Shown piece by piece: positions 48,397 to 62,440 of a stretch of 64,000 nt of DNA (positions are counted from its first letter, which is position 1; each line of letters begins with the position of its first letter). The notes beneath the pieces were generated by a model that saw nothing but the letters and a program-made list of their open reading frames with translations, made no database searches and was not told the DNA's origin. The DNA comes from Thelonectria olida. Taxonomy: Eukaryota > Ascomycota > Sordariomycetes > Hypocreales > Nectriaceae. The DNA lies in assembly GCA_020736575.1 (NCBI GenBank), contig JAGPYM010000018.1, positions 558,001 to 622,000 of the forward strand, in the 5' to 3' direction. A program made the position numbers and the translations under genes.

Positions 48397-51300
48397 GAAG
48401 ATGTGGTAGTTTCCGCCGTTAATATTTATGCGCGCCGTCTCACTAGGCACTAAATGAGACACCTTGTCGGGTCAGCCGCATGATGGACAATCACAATGAA
48501 TGCAACGTGAAGGTCAAAGCTGTTATCGTTGAGTACTCTAAAAGGAAGAGTCCTTTCTAGTTGAACCGAACTGTTGGTTTTATTCTTCTTCATGACTTAT
48601 GTAAGTCGCAGCCCGGTGCACGGAGCTGTGTGTGTAAAACCCAATAAGCACACAAGCACGAAGACCATAGGAGGAATGGGGTAATTAGCTAGGGAGGTTA
48701 CGATTGAGGCTTTTGATTAATTACTCTCGAAGGCGAAAATGATGCATATCTATATATATGCATGACTTCTGAGTTTCGTACGAGATGACTTGCGTGGAGA
48801 ATCGTTACGACCAACATGGCCGATGCTCTTGATGCAGAAGCACAACTGTTCTCATAATAATGAGACTTGTTATTATTGCTTGTCGCTATATGCAGACGCT
48901 CCTTTAGATACCCAGTTGTTCATCCTTCTCAGGATAGTCTTTTCGCCCATCTTGACGACCCAGCGCGGCCAATTGCCTCGTTGACACTCCCCGGTTCTGC
49001 ACTGCATCTGTATTTCACTGCAATTTTAGACTATATCGACCACATTCAAATCGCAGTTCCAGTTGTAGAATTGATCACGATATTGTAGAGCCTCGTCGGC
49101 CCTCCCCGAAGAAGATCACAACATGCACATGCCACAGGTCTTGATACACAAACGCCCCGACCTTGCCTCGCGATTGCCTTGCGTTTGCCTTTTGCCTCTG
49201 ACGTTTTCCATGGAGGGATTTCCCGTCAATACTTGCTCAGATAGCCATTATAGCCATGGATGAATGCCCAATGGCAATTTCCCTTCAGCCGATGACCTCC
49301 GTGCGCCCGCACGAGGGCTGCAGCCCTCGACGATAGCGTAAACACGTTGCTAATTTCTTCAAGGGACTTTGCACTTTCGAGCCCGTGAGGCTTTAATTGC
49401 ATCAATACGGTTTGTGTAAGGCTCAGAATACCCACACAGCCTGTACTATGTTAATCAACCAATGAATGGCCTGTCGAGTCCACCATTACCTCATTTCTTC
49501 CTGCGGTCTGCATGCGCAACACAACCCGACCACAACATGCATGAGCGGGGCGGTTGCCTTCTTTTCCCTGTCGAGGCTCCAGCGGCTAACGAGGGTATCT
49601 GCTCTGCACAGGGACAAGAGACAAGAGAAAACAGAGGAGAAAAGACCAGTTGGGCATTCATTGCCCTGACGCGTGCGTACCCAGTTTCAACAGGCTCAGC
49701 GACGATCGATGAGCCCCAGATGCCTCATCATCGAACACGATCGAAGCGCCATGTGTTGCACAGATCTTCCAACAAACCCGCCGCTTGAGGACAGCACCTG
49801 ATGTCGCACGATTGCGACACAGCCCTGATTCAAATAGATGATGCCACTTTAAGGAAACTTGGTCAAATCATGAGACCGGGGAAGGGGAGGTCACCTCCAC
49901 GGGAGTCGGGAGGAATCCGGTTCGTTCCAGCACTCACTCGGTCGCTCTCGGCTCTGGTGCATGGTTGCCTTATCCCACTGAGTGAACGCTGCATCATACA
50001 TACATGCGGCACGGAGCGAGGGGTTTGACACTTCCGGGCCATGAACGGCAGGTCCATCAGGGTTCTCACTCTTCGACTTGTATCGGCCGAGGGAGAGTTC
50101 CCAGTCGTGGTTTGGAAGAGTGACGAGATAGGCAATGGAATAGTCCACTAGATCCAGACTAAGCTTGACGTTTCGGCCAAACCCCCGGTCTAGGTTCAGG
50201 CAATGGTCGATTGCCTCGTGCTGACCCGAGAAACAGCCGTGTTGGCCCGTGGCATGGGCGATGGATTCATAAGAATAGTGTGGGAAAACGTGGTCTGGAT
50301 CGGGGGGGGATCCTTCTGCGGGGGAATGGCGGATATTTTGAGCCTCCTCCCACTTTGCGAACGACAGGAGGCAGACACCCGAGGCACACACACACCACTT
50401 TGCTCGTGCGGCTGAAGGTGGGCCTTGTGGAGGAGAGCGGAATGTGAACGTCCTTCATGACGAGCACGAAGATGCTGCACTTTCCCTCAGGTCACGGGGG
50501 CAGATCATCGTTCTGCGCATTTGAGCGTGCCATTCCTTTATGTGTTGTTCACTTTTTCAACGTATGACGTCCTCCGCCGGAAAAGTGAGGCGGACTTGGA
50601 CGCTTGACGAATTGGAGCAATGTATCGGTTAGGCATCCTAACCACCACAACGAATGTGCATTACTATCCGCACGCATGCCCTTATCAATCATCAGCATCG
50701 ACTGATGAGAGGTCAGATACGAAACTCATGGTGCTCGACTGACGCCGTGGCGGCGCCCAATAGGTGCCGATTCGTCACCATCAGACAACACCAACGGCCC
50801 CCAAGAAGTCCGCCAATCTCGGGGGTAAGCTCCTAGTTCCCCGTCTTCCATCGGTCCTGACGATGTTCGGCCCAAAATAGGGGTCCGATGGTCCGGGGTA
50901 AGCTATGTGTCCCCGGGCCGGGTAGTGCTGACTCACGCCAGCCTCCCGGACTGCTGTCGGTCGAGTAAGCTGAATGAGCTCGTTCCATAGGGCTGCTTAC
51001 TATTGTTATTGCTTTGCACTCTCGGGGATTTCCTTGTACGTGGGAGGCGGAGCGTCTTCAGCTCGCCATCAACTCCAACTTGTCATCGTCATCATCATCT
51101 CCAGCTTCTCACGGAGCGCCGCCAACTCAGCACCGGCAACGGCGGTGGACGTCCTTCCTCGCACCTCGGACTCAGCTCCGACCTTGGCCTTTACCAGCTC
51201 AGCCACTTGACAAATATCCTCTCACCGCAACAAACAAGCGTCTAAATCCTCCATTATGCCACAGTAGCACGGTTGCCTTGCAGCCGGGCCTTGACAGCTC

Positions 51301-54279
51301 TCCCACCGCCGTCGATGCTGGAACCACGCGCGAGCGGTGTGGGTGGTGTTGGTGCTGGACGGCGGTAACCACGGCCAAGACGGCGGCAAGCGGCTAGGGG
51401 CTCAGGACATGGAGGAGCGCTCGCATGGGCTCACGGTTCTGCGAGCTCACGGTTGCCTCGTGCTAGTTCCAAAGAGGCAGCATTATCCGCACAGCGCAGA
51501 GATTAGGCAAGCTTCACGATGCTGCCAGGAGGCAGTGAAGAGACGGTCAACTTGGAGAACCCGGGGCCCTGGGTGTGTTGGGTGGCGCTGCCCGAGCTTG
51601 GCCGACGAACAAGATGGCGCCGCGGGACCAGCGGTTGTCACCTGGACCGGGCGCTGCTAGTTTTGCTATTCGGCGACGGGAGACGACGAGCCCGATTCGG
51701 AGACGGACGGGGGAAGGCAGGTAATACTGAACGAGATAAACCTATCTCAATGTGTAACTGTGCGTTATAGCACGGCCGCCCTGAGATACCGTGTTGTTGA
51801 GATACCATGGTGCTGAGACGCAATCGTGTTGTCACGCAAGTGTGCAAGTCCCATCCAGGACTCCTTAATTCCGCGACGGCAATGCATTATGTAACCGCCA
51901 AACCAAAGTCCTCTATTCATTTGTGTTGGTAGTTCACTGAAGTACTGCGCAACATGACTCTTTCCCAGGCAATCGTCACGTCCTCTGCGCCAAAGTACCT
52001 ATTCTGCGTGTCATTCCCCAACTCTGAGCAATTTGCCTCCGTAGTCAGAAACTGGAGCGCCTTCGGAAAAAAAGAGAAAATGCCATACCGCATCGATGGA
52101 TATGGCATTTTCACTCTTACCCATTAGCCCTCTCTGTATCGACTCGAGCTTAGTCACATGATTTACGAGTTTCAACCTCCATCAAAGTTGACCAGAGCTT
52201 GCGAGCACCCTCAACCCATGACCTTCTTTTTCAACAGAGTCCTGGGATGGAGTGCATAGGTTACAGATAGTTAGTGTATGCCTCGTGATTTCCCGATCTG
52301 TATCAGTCAGAATGACACTGCATCGGGCGACTCGCTTGGTTGAAGCTGCATACCCGTCTCTCTAGCTCGTGTTAGTCGCTTGATGAGGCTCTCTGGTGAG
52401 ATGGCAGTCGCTATCACGAGAATGACCACCTCCATATTGCAAAATTCCCATACTCGTCATAGGAAATGGTTTATCAAGCATCTCCTAGGAGACGCTGTTA
52501 CCTGGTCGAGTTGAAAATGCACCCGTGTGGTTTATACCAACGACATTCAACACCACACACACCCACTCCCACTCACCAAAGCCACTACCACCACTATGAC
52601 GATAACGACAAATCTTCACCTCCCACACCGAATATGCCATTTATCATGATATCATACTCACGTTCCCCCACACCCTAGATATTTCCTTTTCCAGCGACTG
52701 CGACTGCATCTCCCAACCCCAATTCCAGCCCCCACGATCCCGCGCCAGCCTAAATATGTAGACCACCACCCCCACCTCAAATCATTCGTCCACAAAACTC
52801 ATCTCCTAATTGATCCAACGTACATATGTTTTCGATAAGCCCGAAACCCATCCCCACGCCTTGTCCCATTTCCTCGGGTCCTGCAGACGCCTCTCCCTGA
52901 CCGAGCATCCGAGTTGGGAAGTCCAGATTCCACATCCAAGTCGCCACCGCCGGCGATATCTCGTTTCAACATGGGCGTTCAGCTCGTTGCCTTCTCGTAC
53001 TTCCGGACAGGTAAGCATAGGCTTCTCCCCGACCTACGCGTCTCTGCAAACACACGCCCTCGAAGCAAACACGCGAGCTGAAAGTTGGCCCCTATCGTCG
53101 TCATCCCCCCGTCCCATTGGCTCCGTCGAACCTCTCGCCCGCGAGGCAACGAAACCCTCGCCTCCGAACGAAGCATGAGACACAGGAGAAAGGAAAAATG
53201 CGGAAACCCAATCGAGGCGCAGACATCTGTTCTCACAAAAGTCCCCAAGCTCAGCTGCGCCATCCCCGTAATAGACCCAAATACACACCCCTCTTACGAA
53301 TCCCGCCACCCGTTCACGCGTGCCTAGAAGTTGGACACACGAGGGCCCTTTTCGCCGCTCCGAGGGCGTTCCGAGCCGAGCCAGCCGCATCGCCACCTCG
53401 CGCCGCAGAGCGCTGCTCGCCAACGACCCTGCGCGCCGCGCAAAAATCAAAGCCGTCGACGGCGATATAGCAGAATGGTGAAGCATCCATCGCCCCGACG
53501 CACAATTGCGGGTTCCCCTTCCAGGAACGTACTGAACTGCGCTGGAGCTGGAACAAACCACAACTGCCGAAAGCAACACCAAGCCTCGTTTGCCCGTTTG
53601 GGCGGGGGGCACCGCGTGCGAGTTTGGGGGCCGAAGCACGGGCAGGGATCGATCTACCGGGGCGACGGCCCGTCCGTGCAGATGCGAAAATGATCCAATC
53701 AAACGAGGGGGATCAGCGAACTCATCTGTCCTGAACGTTCCACCATCTTGGAGTTCCTTGATAGATGTGGACTCGATGGAATTGGATGCATCACGAAAAA
53801 CGCCGAGCACCAAGGATTAACATAAAAAAGTATTGCTTGTATTCTCTCTCCATAAGATGCCTTCCACTGAAGACCTAGCTGAGACAATGACCACCCGCCT
53901 ACCGTTAGAATCGCTCTCTATTCTATCTAACGCCCATTGGCAAATTGCTCCGATCACCACCTTTCAAGATTAGTTAGATGCCTATGACGATAGTGGCAGT
54001 TGGAGACCGCTGGCCAGGCCAAACTCTGGCCAGAAGGTCAAGTCGCATACCTTTGACTCCGTGTACAACGTGTACACATCAGGGGCGGTGTGCCCTCAGG
54101 CTCACCACTCAGTATCTTCTCTGAATCGGAGCGTGTCGGTATGCATAATAGCATGAGCAATGAGAACGTCTTGTATGAGTGACAATCTTTTGGGTGCGTG
54201 CTCTTGGAAGCAGTGCACTGTTAGCCTCTTGGTCTTTGGCTGAGAACGTATCAATGTATGCTGAAGAAAGATGTCTGCT
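48397..54279. other. Gene-free interval of about 5.9 kb
   Basis: No secure gene. There is one long minus-strand frame at 49891-50391 (166 codons, no ATG at its open end), and a GC-rich segment at 53.0-53.8 kb open on several frames of both strands. On the plus strand, 53345-53470 reads like a mitochondrial targeting peptide (ALFAAPRAFRAEP, then TTLRAAQKSKP) and then stops. These are noted as findings. Otherwise nothing is seen. Confidence 0.45.
49891..50391 (-). other. Long open frame without ATG, possible exon or relic
   Basis: A minus-strand frame of 166 codons. The middle, near DLVDYSIAYLVTLPNHDWELS, has a mixed, protein-like composition. The frame opens with GTG rather than ATG, so if real it would be an exon or a fragment. 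No family is recognised. A chance frame is as likely. Confidence 0.15.
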
Positions 54280-56539
54280 TCAAGGAGAGTGCTGCGGTGT
54301 GCCATCGAGAGGGATATCCTCGACTTTCACGTCATATATTTTCACCACAGAAAAGCGGCGCGTAGCTTCGTCGAATGTCAACCACTTCTGTTGAGCTGCG
54401 ATTTGGTATCCGAGGTAGAGGATGCGCTCTTTCCTCTCCTCCACCATTGAGCTGAGCTCAAAATACTTCTCACTCTCGTCAATCTTTTCGTTGATGAACC
54501 AGCCATGAGGGAAGTACCCGTCAGCATAGGCGAGACCTCGCATTGCGTAGTCTTCGGGCAGTGGTCTTGGAGGCTCGTCCTTCTCGGGGAGAGGGAAGTT
54601 GCCATCCATTCTTGGCTCAGCCCGCGATGCGTCCAAGAGAGAATTGAGCAAGATCGATGTCAACTTCCAAGGGTATTGGCTTTCGAGGTATGACATGGCT
54701 ATGGGGTTTCTCGTCATGAAGTGCAGAAAAACAAGCGTTGTATGCGCAAACGGCAGGATATTTGTATCGCCCCATCGTCGAATTACAATGTCGTAGATGC
54801 GAACAGCAAAGGAAAGGGCTTGACCGAATGTCTCGCTAGGACTGGCCTCGGAAATGTTACTCCCTTCCATTGGAACGTCTGTTTGGCCGGGTTTCTGAGA
54901 AACGGCATTCATAAGGGCAGAAGACTCATCGCCGTACCCAAGCAGCGAGCACGCAAGGGAAATGCCAATGAAGTATCTAAATCCGGTTAGAGGTATCAAT
55001 TAGAGAGGATTGGGCAAACAAACCCTGCTTCAAGCCAGCGTTTGGTAGTTCGGGATATGTGCCCATCTAGCAGCTCAAGGAACTCTTCCCTCGACTCGTG
55101 TAATCGTTCCTTTGCCTTGCCTGAAAAGAGAATGCCATGAACGCGGACGAACGCAGCATCGATTTGTGAAAGTCGTGATGTGTTTGAGCCCAACACTGGG
55201 TCGAACAACGTCATAATACTTTCCCTAGCGCTCAGGAAGGGGATTGGCACGCAGAGTGATTTAGTGTAATAGTAGAGCTGCTGGAGGGCGTTTGGTCTCG
55301 CCAGAATGGCAAGATGGTGATAGAGGCGGCCTGTGGTTGGGGACTTGTCTGATGCTTTACTATACCAATGTCGACTGACTCCTGTCCAAACCTCTCTGTC
55401 TCGAATGTCGTCATCTTCAATCGCCATTCGGTAACGACCCAGGTCTCCCAAACACTCAATCCATGTGTCTTCAAATGCTGGGACAGTCTCAAAAAGCAGC
55501 GCCATCATACTATATGCCAAGTAGAGAAACGTAAGCATATGATCGAGTGATTCTGGTAGCCTGTGCCTCAGGAGCTCGAGGAATGAATGGATGCCATGCC
55601 GCCACATCCGCGCCGGCATAGCGTACTTCGAAGCCAACCGTCTTAAAGGCGGGCTAGCAGAAGGATGCTGACTGGCAAGGAAGAAGTCATGATGCTCGTG
55701 CAGAAGCGTCCTATGAAGAGCTATTAAAGCCTGCCATTGTTCATTGTTGAGCTTACTGGCGTCAGTATTTGATGACTGGGCATTATCCACCTCGATACAC
55801 TTGGTTTCAACCATTACCAAGCCGGCGTATATGCCTTTCACTTCGGCAACAAGTTGATCTTGTGATATGGGTCTTGTTTCAGGTTGGAGCATCATCTTAG
55901 TTCCCGTGTTCCCGTCACTAGGTTCTGGTAGGGCAGGCTGGGAGAGAGGTGGTGGGCGGCCAGCCTTATTGGTTTGTGGATGCCGCAAGGCCGGCGCGGC
56001 ACTCGGGACTGATCGCCCAGGTGGTTGCTCCTTGAGACGAGTAGCATCTTGTTCCTCTGTCCAAAGCTGACGGCCCGAGACGTTCCGGGCTCGGCTCCTG
56101 ATATTAGCATTGGGGGGGGAAGACTCCGGTTGCTCCACCGAAGGACTTCTTTTCTTATAAAAGCGGCGGTCGCTGCCTTCTGGATCCGGGCTTGAATAGG
56201 GAGTATCGGGGTCTCCCTCCCCGGGCTCATCCACTCGTCTCTTCCTTGGCCGATCTATGGGCTGCGGTTCCGCGTTGCTAGGCATGATCAGTCGCAGTTT
56301 CGACTGGGTTTCGACACAACATTAACTTACTTCTTCCTTGCCTGTTGTAAGTCACCAAAGGCCTCTTTGACGCGCTCGGGCGTATCCCATTCGACATGAG
56401 CGGCCGGGTCCTCTTTGACATGTTCTATGAACGAGTCTAGGTCGTGCGGTACCTCTTTTTTGCACGTGGGACAGTATGATTGAGTTGTTGCCTTGTGGTT
56501 GTTGCGCAAGTGAGTGACCCATTTCCTCGTAATGTCCAT
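54280..56539 (-). CDS. EST1/SMG7-type DNA/RNA-binding protein with N-terminal zinc motif
   Basis: Minus-strand exons are 56539-56331, 56277-55024 and 54976-54280, with introns GTAAGT..TAG (53 nt) and GTTTGT..TAG (47 nt), giving 719 aa. Residues 1-69 form a small domain with C23-x2-C26-x13-H40-x7-H48, a C2H2-like zinc motif. About residues 70-190 are polar and probably disordered. The Est1 DNA/RNA-binding domain follows, with hallmark sequence ending in TGRLYHHLAILARPNALQQL and then SARESIMTLFDP. Relatives include EST1 (telomerase) and SMG5/6/7 (nonsense-mediated decay). Several such proteins exist in moulds and this one cannot be assigned to either role. The ATG at 56539 is the first in frame. 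The last exon contributes a helical C-terminus (YFIGISLACSLLGYGDE onwards). The donor GTTTGT is unusual but gives a clean frame. Confidence 0.82.
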
Positions 56540-59500
56540 CTTGTGTTGTTTGATGTTCTGCTGTCGGGCGCATGGAGGTCCAACTGGAAGTATTGTATGA
56601 TAAAGTCGGTTTATTTTCGCGTTGGATTCATTTGAAGGTCGGTGAGGAATATGGTTATCGAGGGACAAAGGACTGCCGCAGAGGGAGAGACGTCAGTAAC
56701 AGCAAAACTTTTCACGCAGCTAAGGTAGCCAGCTGAATGGAGAGAGCGATGCAGCGATGCAGCGATGCAGCGATGCACCCAAAGGCAACGCTGAAGCACA
56801 ACAACAACAAACAACAGCAACAACAACCGGGCGGAGCGAAGGCCAGCCAGAAATCGAGGCCCCCCAAGCCTCACGCTGCGTTGTCGAGCTTGCCCTCGTC
56901 CATCGGCGCTGGCTGGTGTGGGGGCCGGCTCCCCAGGGAGGGGTGGTCGGGCTGAAAAATCATATGCGTGTCCTGTGGAACAATAATTCACTCACCTTTC
57001 TCGGCCCGGGGCCAAAATATCTGACTTGATGCGTTTCCTATGATTGAAGAAACGGTGATATGTCCCTTCACGAAAGCATCCAAATCGAATTGGCAGTACG
57101 GTTGAATGCGCGGGGTGGCCGGATTCCACTTCCTGAGAAAATGACGGTTGCCTTGCTTAGTGTGCGGACTGGTTCGCCAGGGTCAGTGAGGCTCTGCGAG
57201 TTTCTGAGAGTTCCAGCCTGGACCCCCAGGGGTGCACCTACCCGAAGTACCTCCTTGGGCGAACTGAGGCGGACGGCAAGGAAGGGGGCCTAACCGGGCA
57301 GCCTAATGGACGTTCTGCGGACGACGAGGATGTGCGCAGTTGGTAAGTAAGGAGATTAAATCGGCAAGCATCGAGAAGGAGTATGTTTCTTCTAAAATGG
57401 AAGAAATTCCTTGAGAAGGCCCAGCTTCCCTTTTTAAATGGCCAGAAGCGGACAGGCAAACCAGTAGGCAAGATAGCCGCCTGAAATTTCACGCCGAACC
57501 AGCTGGGCTCTCCCATTTATTATTATGGCTGCACCCTGCAAATGCATCATGGCTTTTAAATAGCTAAGTCTAGGTTGAAAGAGTAATCATGTGTAAGATG
57601 GACGTCTTTTAGGATAGTAAATGGCCGGGTGACTTGTTGGACGACGCCTACCTACTCGTGACTGTAGGAGAGGACGGCATCATTGCTCTGCACTAATTTT
57701 TGACCTGCTTCCAACCATTACCCTCCACTCTTTGCACCTTCCATTGAACTTCTCGTTTTCCAACTCCAAGTCTTGCAACGTCTGCTTCTCCATTTCCATC
57801 ACTGGGCTTCGTATTCCACCTATCCAGGTTATCGATGTCCGAGTGGCTGCTGACTGTCGGAACCGCGCACATGGGTCTCTCAACCGGTCCCCGAAGCGAA
57901 CCAGATATTCTTCCCAGTTCGCCAGGCTGGGGACGACGCATTGCTCCCGCCCAGCTGAACACCGACCTCCTCAATCTAGTCCGCAAGGCTCACCACATTC
58001 CGTCCAAGACTACGAGCAATCCACCAAGTAAATAACGTTAAGCCATTAAGCCACCGCATTCTCGGGTTACTGTTGTTTTCAAGAGCGACTTAGGACAAGT
58101 CATCAGCTAACGTCGGTCAGCGCCAATAGAGGATGTGCACCATCGACAGCATTGAAAGGCCCTCGGCTATTTTATTGCCTCTTCTTTATGCCCGACACCA
58201 CGAAATCACGGCCCAGCTCATCGGAGTGGACGAGATCCGGAGCATTTGTTCGCCTCACTGGACGATCTTTTCACGTCCCGAATTTTCCAGAAGGCGAGTG
58301 GCGAGCCTCAACCAAGAAATTTCTCGGCGATTGTGGGGCTCCTACGAATGAAGCCATCAAAGGAGTGATAGTCACTCTAACTTTCAGGTTTCCATCTCGC
58401 ATCTCGCTTCTACCTATGCAATCAAGGCCTCCTACTTTTCAACTACATACTTCCTACGGACTAATGCGCATACACGATGTTGCCACCCAAAGGCCAGGAT
58501 TCGCTTCTGGACTTAGTTTCAGCATCCAAAATGTCGATCCATCACGACCCTTAACATCAAAACACTTGACAAACCGCCTTGATCTCATATTCAGTGGTTC
58601 AAAGCTCTCTGGAGGAATCGGGGCTGTCGAGGCTGAGCGCTGCCGCCCTGAGACTTGGGCCGAAACTACGGCTCTTGTGCATAATTCGCCTTGCATCGAA
58701 CCGAATCAGAGTCGAAAACGTGGTATCTGAGCATGAATACTAGGAGATAACAGACGGCATCAGCCTCATCTATCGGCCTCTCCATGAACCTTGGGATTTT
58801 CAGGCTGACAAGAAACAGATCTACCACATTTCGAGCACGGGAAGATGTTCACAGTGAGCGTGAAGAGGCGAAAGAAGCTATGACTCTTGAGGCCCCGTGC
58901 TAACCATCGTGGCCAAGGGGCAAACTCTCGGAGAGGACGAAAGCAAATAGCAGAATCATTGTGGCCATACGGAGTGATGGAGCAGATGCCAAGCAAGAGA
59001 GCATGAGCTTTGTTGTTTTCGAGGCCCGCCAGACGCGGGCCGCAGCGCGAGAGGCCATGTTTGGTTGATCCGTCAAGGTCGATTACCGTATCAAGGCTCC
59101 CGTTGCCACGGCCGTGGGTAAGTATTACAGGATAGTTGCCCGGGAGCCTAAAATTCAGGGGCCCATTAGGGGTGACACAATCATCTCACCTGGGCTTGAT
59201 ATCGGTCAGCGATAGGTGCACAAAGCACGACCTGTTGCCAATGACAGGAGGCCTGAAATTATGGGCGGGTACACACGCCATCTCGACACGGGAGGTTTTA
59301 CGAGCGTGAAGGCATTCACGCTTCCAGTTCTGTCTTCAAGCGCGTCGAATGCCAAGTTAGCATGGGGCCCGTCTCAATTTCCTCAAGGCTCAAGCCTTCC
59401 CTACGCACGCGAAATCACGTGCCCTGCGGGAGCGATATTAGCTTCGCGTTGGCTCCCGGGCCAGGGTCGGACGGAACTCCGCAGGGAGGCTTGCGGTCAG

Positions 59501-62440
59501 ACATGGGTAGATACCTACCCAACTACCCTGTCCACGACCTTGATATCACGGCAACAGCCAGACAGTGGCCGTCAAAGCATGTTACTGTCACAGTGTAACT
59601 TGGCACAGGCCTCAATGTGATACGGTAACTATTCAGCGCCCCTTCAACTCACCGTTGAGTGGCTTTCTTGTTTCATCCCTGAGAGCACAAATAGGGAATG
59701 CAAATCGGCTGCGACTGAGGTGTTACTTTGTACGCGCTGTCGGCGCTCTGCTAAGATTCTGGCGGTCGCTAAATTGATGGACCCCAACCTTCCAGAGAAA
59801 GGCAACTAGTTAGGCGACCAGAACCAGCCAATCATTGCAGAAACTTTCAGTTCAATAAAACCCAATAGCCCATCTAATGTCTCGATCTCCCTTGACCCCT
59901 GGAGCCATTGGAATTGAAGGACCGGCGCCTCTCTCAGGACCAACGACCAATAGTGGCTGCCTTATCACCCTCAAGCTTGTCGCACGAAGTCTGGCGGACC
60001 AACGAACTAGTTAACGAGAGCCTCATTGCATGGAACGGATCTTTCCAAAAATGATAGCCATCCAATCCACATTTCGAGGATGCCACTTCTGCCTTGAGCT
60101 GTAAGGGGGCTGAGACATCATCTGAGCATCACAATCGGATACAGTCTTCCTTCTCCGTCTATCACGGGCGTTTAAGTTGGCTGGTGACTGCTCAATGTGC
60201 GACTTCTAACCTCGCAAGGCCGCATCACGCTGATAGATAGCGGGCGCTTGGGTGCGCATATTACCCGGTCTTGTCGCTCAACACCAACATGACCTTGAAT
60301 GGGCAGCCACAGCGCATCAGCCCAACGTCATACATACCTAGTTTTCACACAGAGTGGCACAACCTCCCAACCAAGACGAGAATTCCGGTCGTGATGAGGC
60401 ACGCATTGAACGCAAGCCGCATCACCGTGATTGCGACTCTGGTAAGCAAGTCGTTCGAGAGGTCAGAGCGGTCCTGCTTACAGCTCCAGGCTGATGTCCG
60501 AGTCAAATGTAACACAACGCCAGGACAATAATTGCATTATGTAGGTATAAGTTGAAAAAGTATCCCGGGTTATACGCGACCATGCTAAGACGGCGACGCA
60601 TGAAAGACAGCCTCACAAAACGCTGATGCATTTGCTCACCTGCCTATCAGTACCCTCCCTGCGCACCCGACGACTTTGCGGCTCTTTTAACAGTCTGGGG
60701 TAACATCCAATGGACCCGTCGCTGTCACACAAGCCTTCTCCCATCCTTCTCATGTGCCACAAGGCTGGCCGTGGCAGAAATTACATTTCGTTTTGTACGT
60801 AGTACTGCATCACCATTACTCACGTAACCAAGCAGTTGGTCGTTTTGCCTTTCTGCCTGGCCCAGCCTCTTGTTTGCTCTGTCCTTCCACCAACGCCCGT
60901 CGTGTCTGCGTCCAACCGCTCTCCCTTGCGTTGCTTGTTCCATTTTTATCCAAACTTGCCATACCAACACACCTAACAACACCCCCAACAAATAAACAAA
61001 CAAAGAGAAGGCATGCAAGGGAATGGATCAGGCGTAAGGCAACCGCCAAACAAGGCGGTGAGCGTTTGAAAGAAATTCCGTCCATGTTTTCGTTTTGTCT
61101 AAAATCCACGAGGGTGTCGATGTGCCCTCAACTCTCACAGCAGATGGATGGTCTAGGTTAGGTGCCAGCCCAGTAGCCACCGCCACAGCGCGAGAACCAT
61201 TCGGTACAAACGAACCCTTCACCGAAGCAAACCCCGCCCTCGATTGATGTGGCACCTTGATCGCCAATTAATCTGAGGAACGGCTCAAGATATTAGATGT
61301 AGCTAACGAGATGGCCTCATTACACCGACTTCAGCACAAGTCAGCTGGTCCAGAATCGACGACCTCGATGGCTTGCGACTTGGGAAAAGCAAAATGCGCG
61401 CGGTCTAGATTGCTCCCTCCGCCCGCACCATCAAGGAAGCTCTAGAAACTTACATCTTTTATGAGACAGCTTTGCGTCAAGAGACCACAAAGGTCCAATG
61501 GAATGGACCACTCGACGAGACTACTGTACCAGACCGAATACACTGCATGAGAGTAGGGTTGGGTCGGCCTTAGGCATCGAGGCCCAGAACCTTGGGGGCC
61601 GCAAAGATGCCATGGAGGTTTGCTTGTGTGTGTGTGAGCTGCACGAGATGGAGAGGAGTAAATGTTACTGTCTGCATGTGAGAAATTCTGAGGTGTGATA
61701 TGTCAAAGCCCATGTCGTCATGGAGCGCGTTGTGCTGCGACAGTATTCACACCGGTTGCGGTGCAATGTGCACATTGGTAAGCCATAAGTAACATAAATG
61801 AGGGGTTGATAGCTACACTCTCCTCGCCCTTCACTGCTTTCATTAGCTTGACAGCTCGAGTTGTTGAGAAGGGAAGATATCTCCTCCTTCCCCTTTGCCA
61901 TCCTGAGTCCGGTCGGCGAGGGGCTGGGAGGAGACGGCCATGCAAGTGTGTGTCACTGGGCTTCCTGAAAAGCACTACGCCTAACAATTCCTCATTGGGG
62001 TAATGGGCACGTCAGGTCTGGCGACAAGGATAGGATACGTCGATAGGGGTGATATGGCCGTGACATTATTGTTATAGTCGAGGTCTAGGGTATGCTTGGC
62101 TCGCGCTATGATATATGCAATCCCTTTGTGAAGTGTTATGAAGGACGAAGAGGAGGAAAGCTCTGGTGTGAGTAGGAGAATCGAGGATCGATAAAGGGAT
62201 GGAAATAACAAGAGAATGATTATAGGATGGCAAACGTGGTTACAACGGAGATGTAGTGCAACCGCAGTGCTTATGACTTTAAAAGATGGAAAAAGGGGAC
62301 TTCGTGGAAAGGGGAACGGTCATATTTTATACCCAAGAAATCCACCCCACGAACCTTTTTCAGGGATCCAGATCTAATTGTAACATACGCGTGTATGATG
62401 ACACATCCTGTTCTAAAAGCCACCCGTTGTCGTCGTCGAA
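56540..62440. other. Gene-free interval of about 5.9 kb
   Basis: No secure gene. The first 300 bases include the upstream region of the EST1-type gene and an 8-base tandem repeat. Between 57.8 and 58.75 kb on the plus strand are ATG frames of 66 codons (57835-58035) and 72 codons (58133-58351), and an overlapping ATG-less frame to 58730. None has a recognised domain. CT-rich plus-strand sequence at 60850-60960 resembles a leader but no gene follows. Confidence 0.45.
56745..56776. repeat. (AGCGATGC)4 tandem repeat
   Basis: Four perfect copies of an 8-base unit, followed 20-50 bases later by a CAA-rich stretch (about 56797-56828). It lies about 200 bases upstream of the EST1-type gene start. 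Confidence 0.85.

Noticed and set aside
53034..53813. Minus-strand open frame of 259 codons
   Set aside because: No ATG at its open end, no recognisable domain, and several other long frames overlap it on both strands, as expected in GC-rich DNA.
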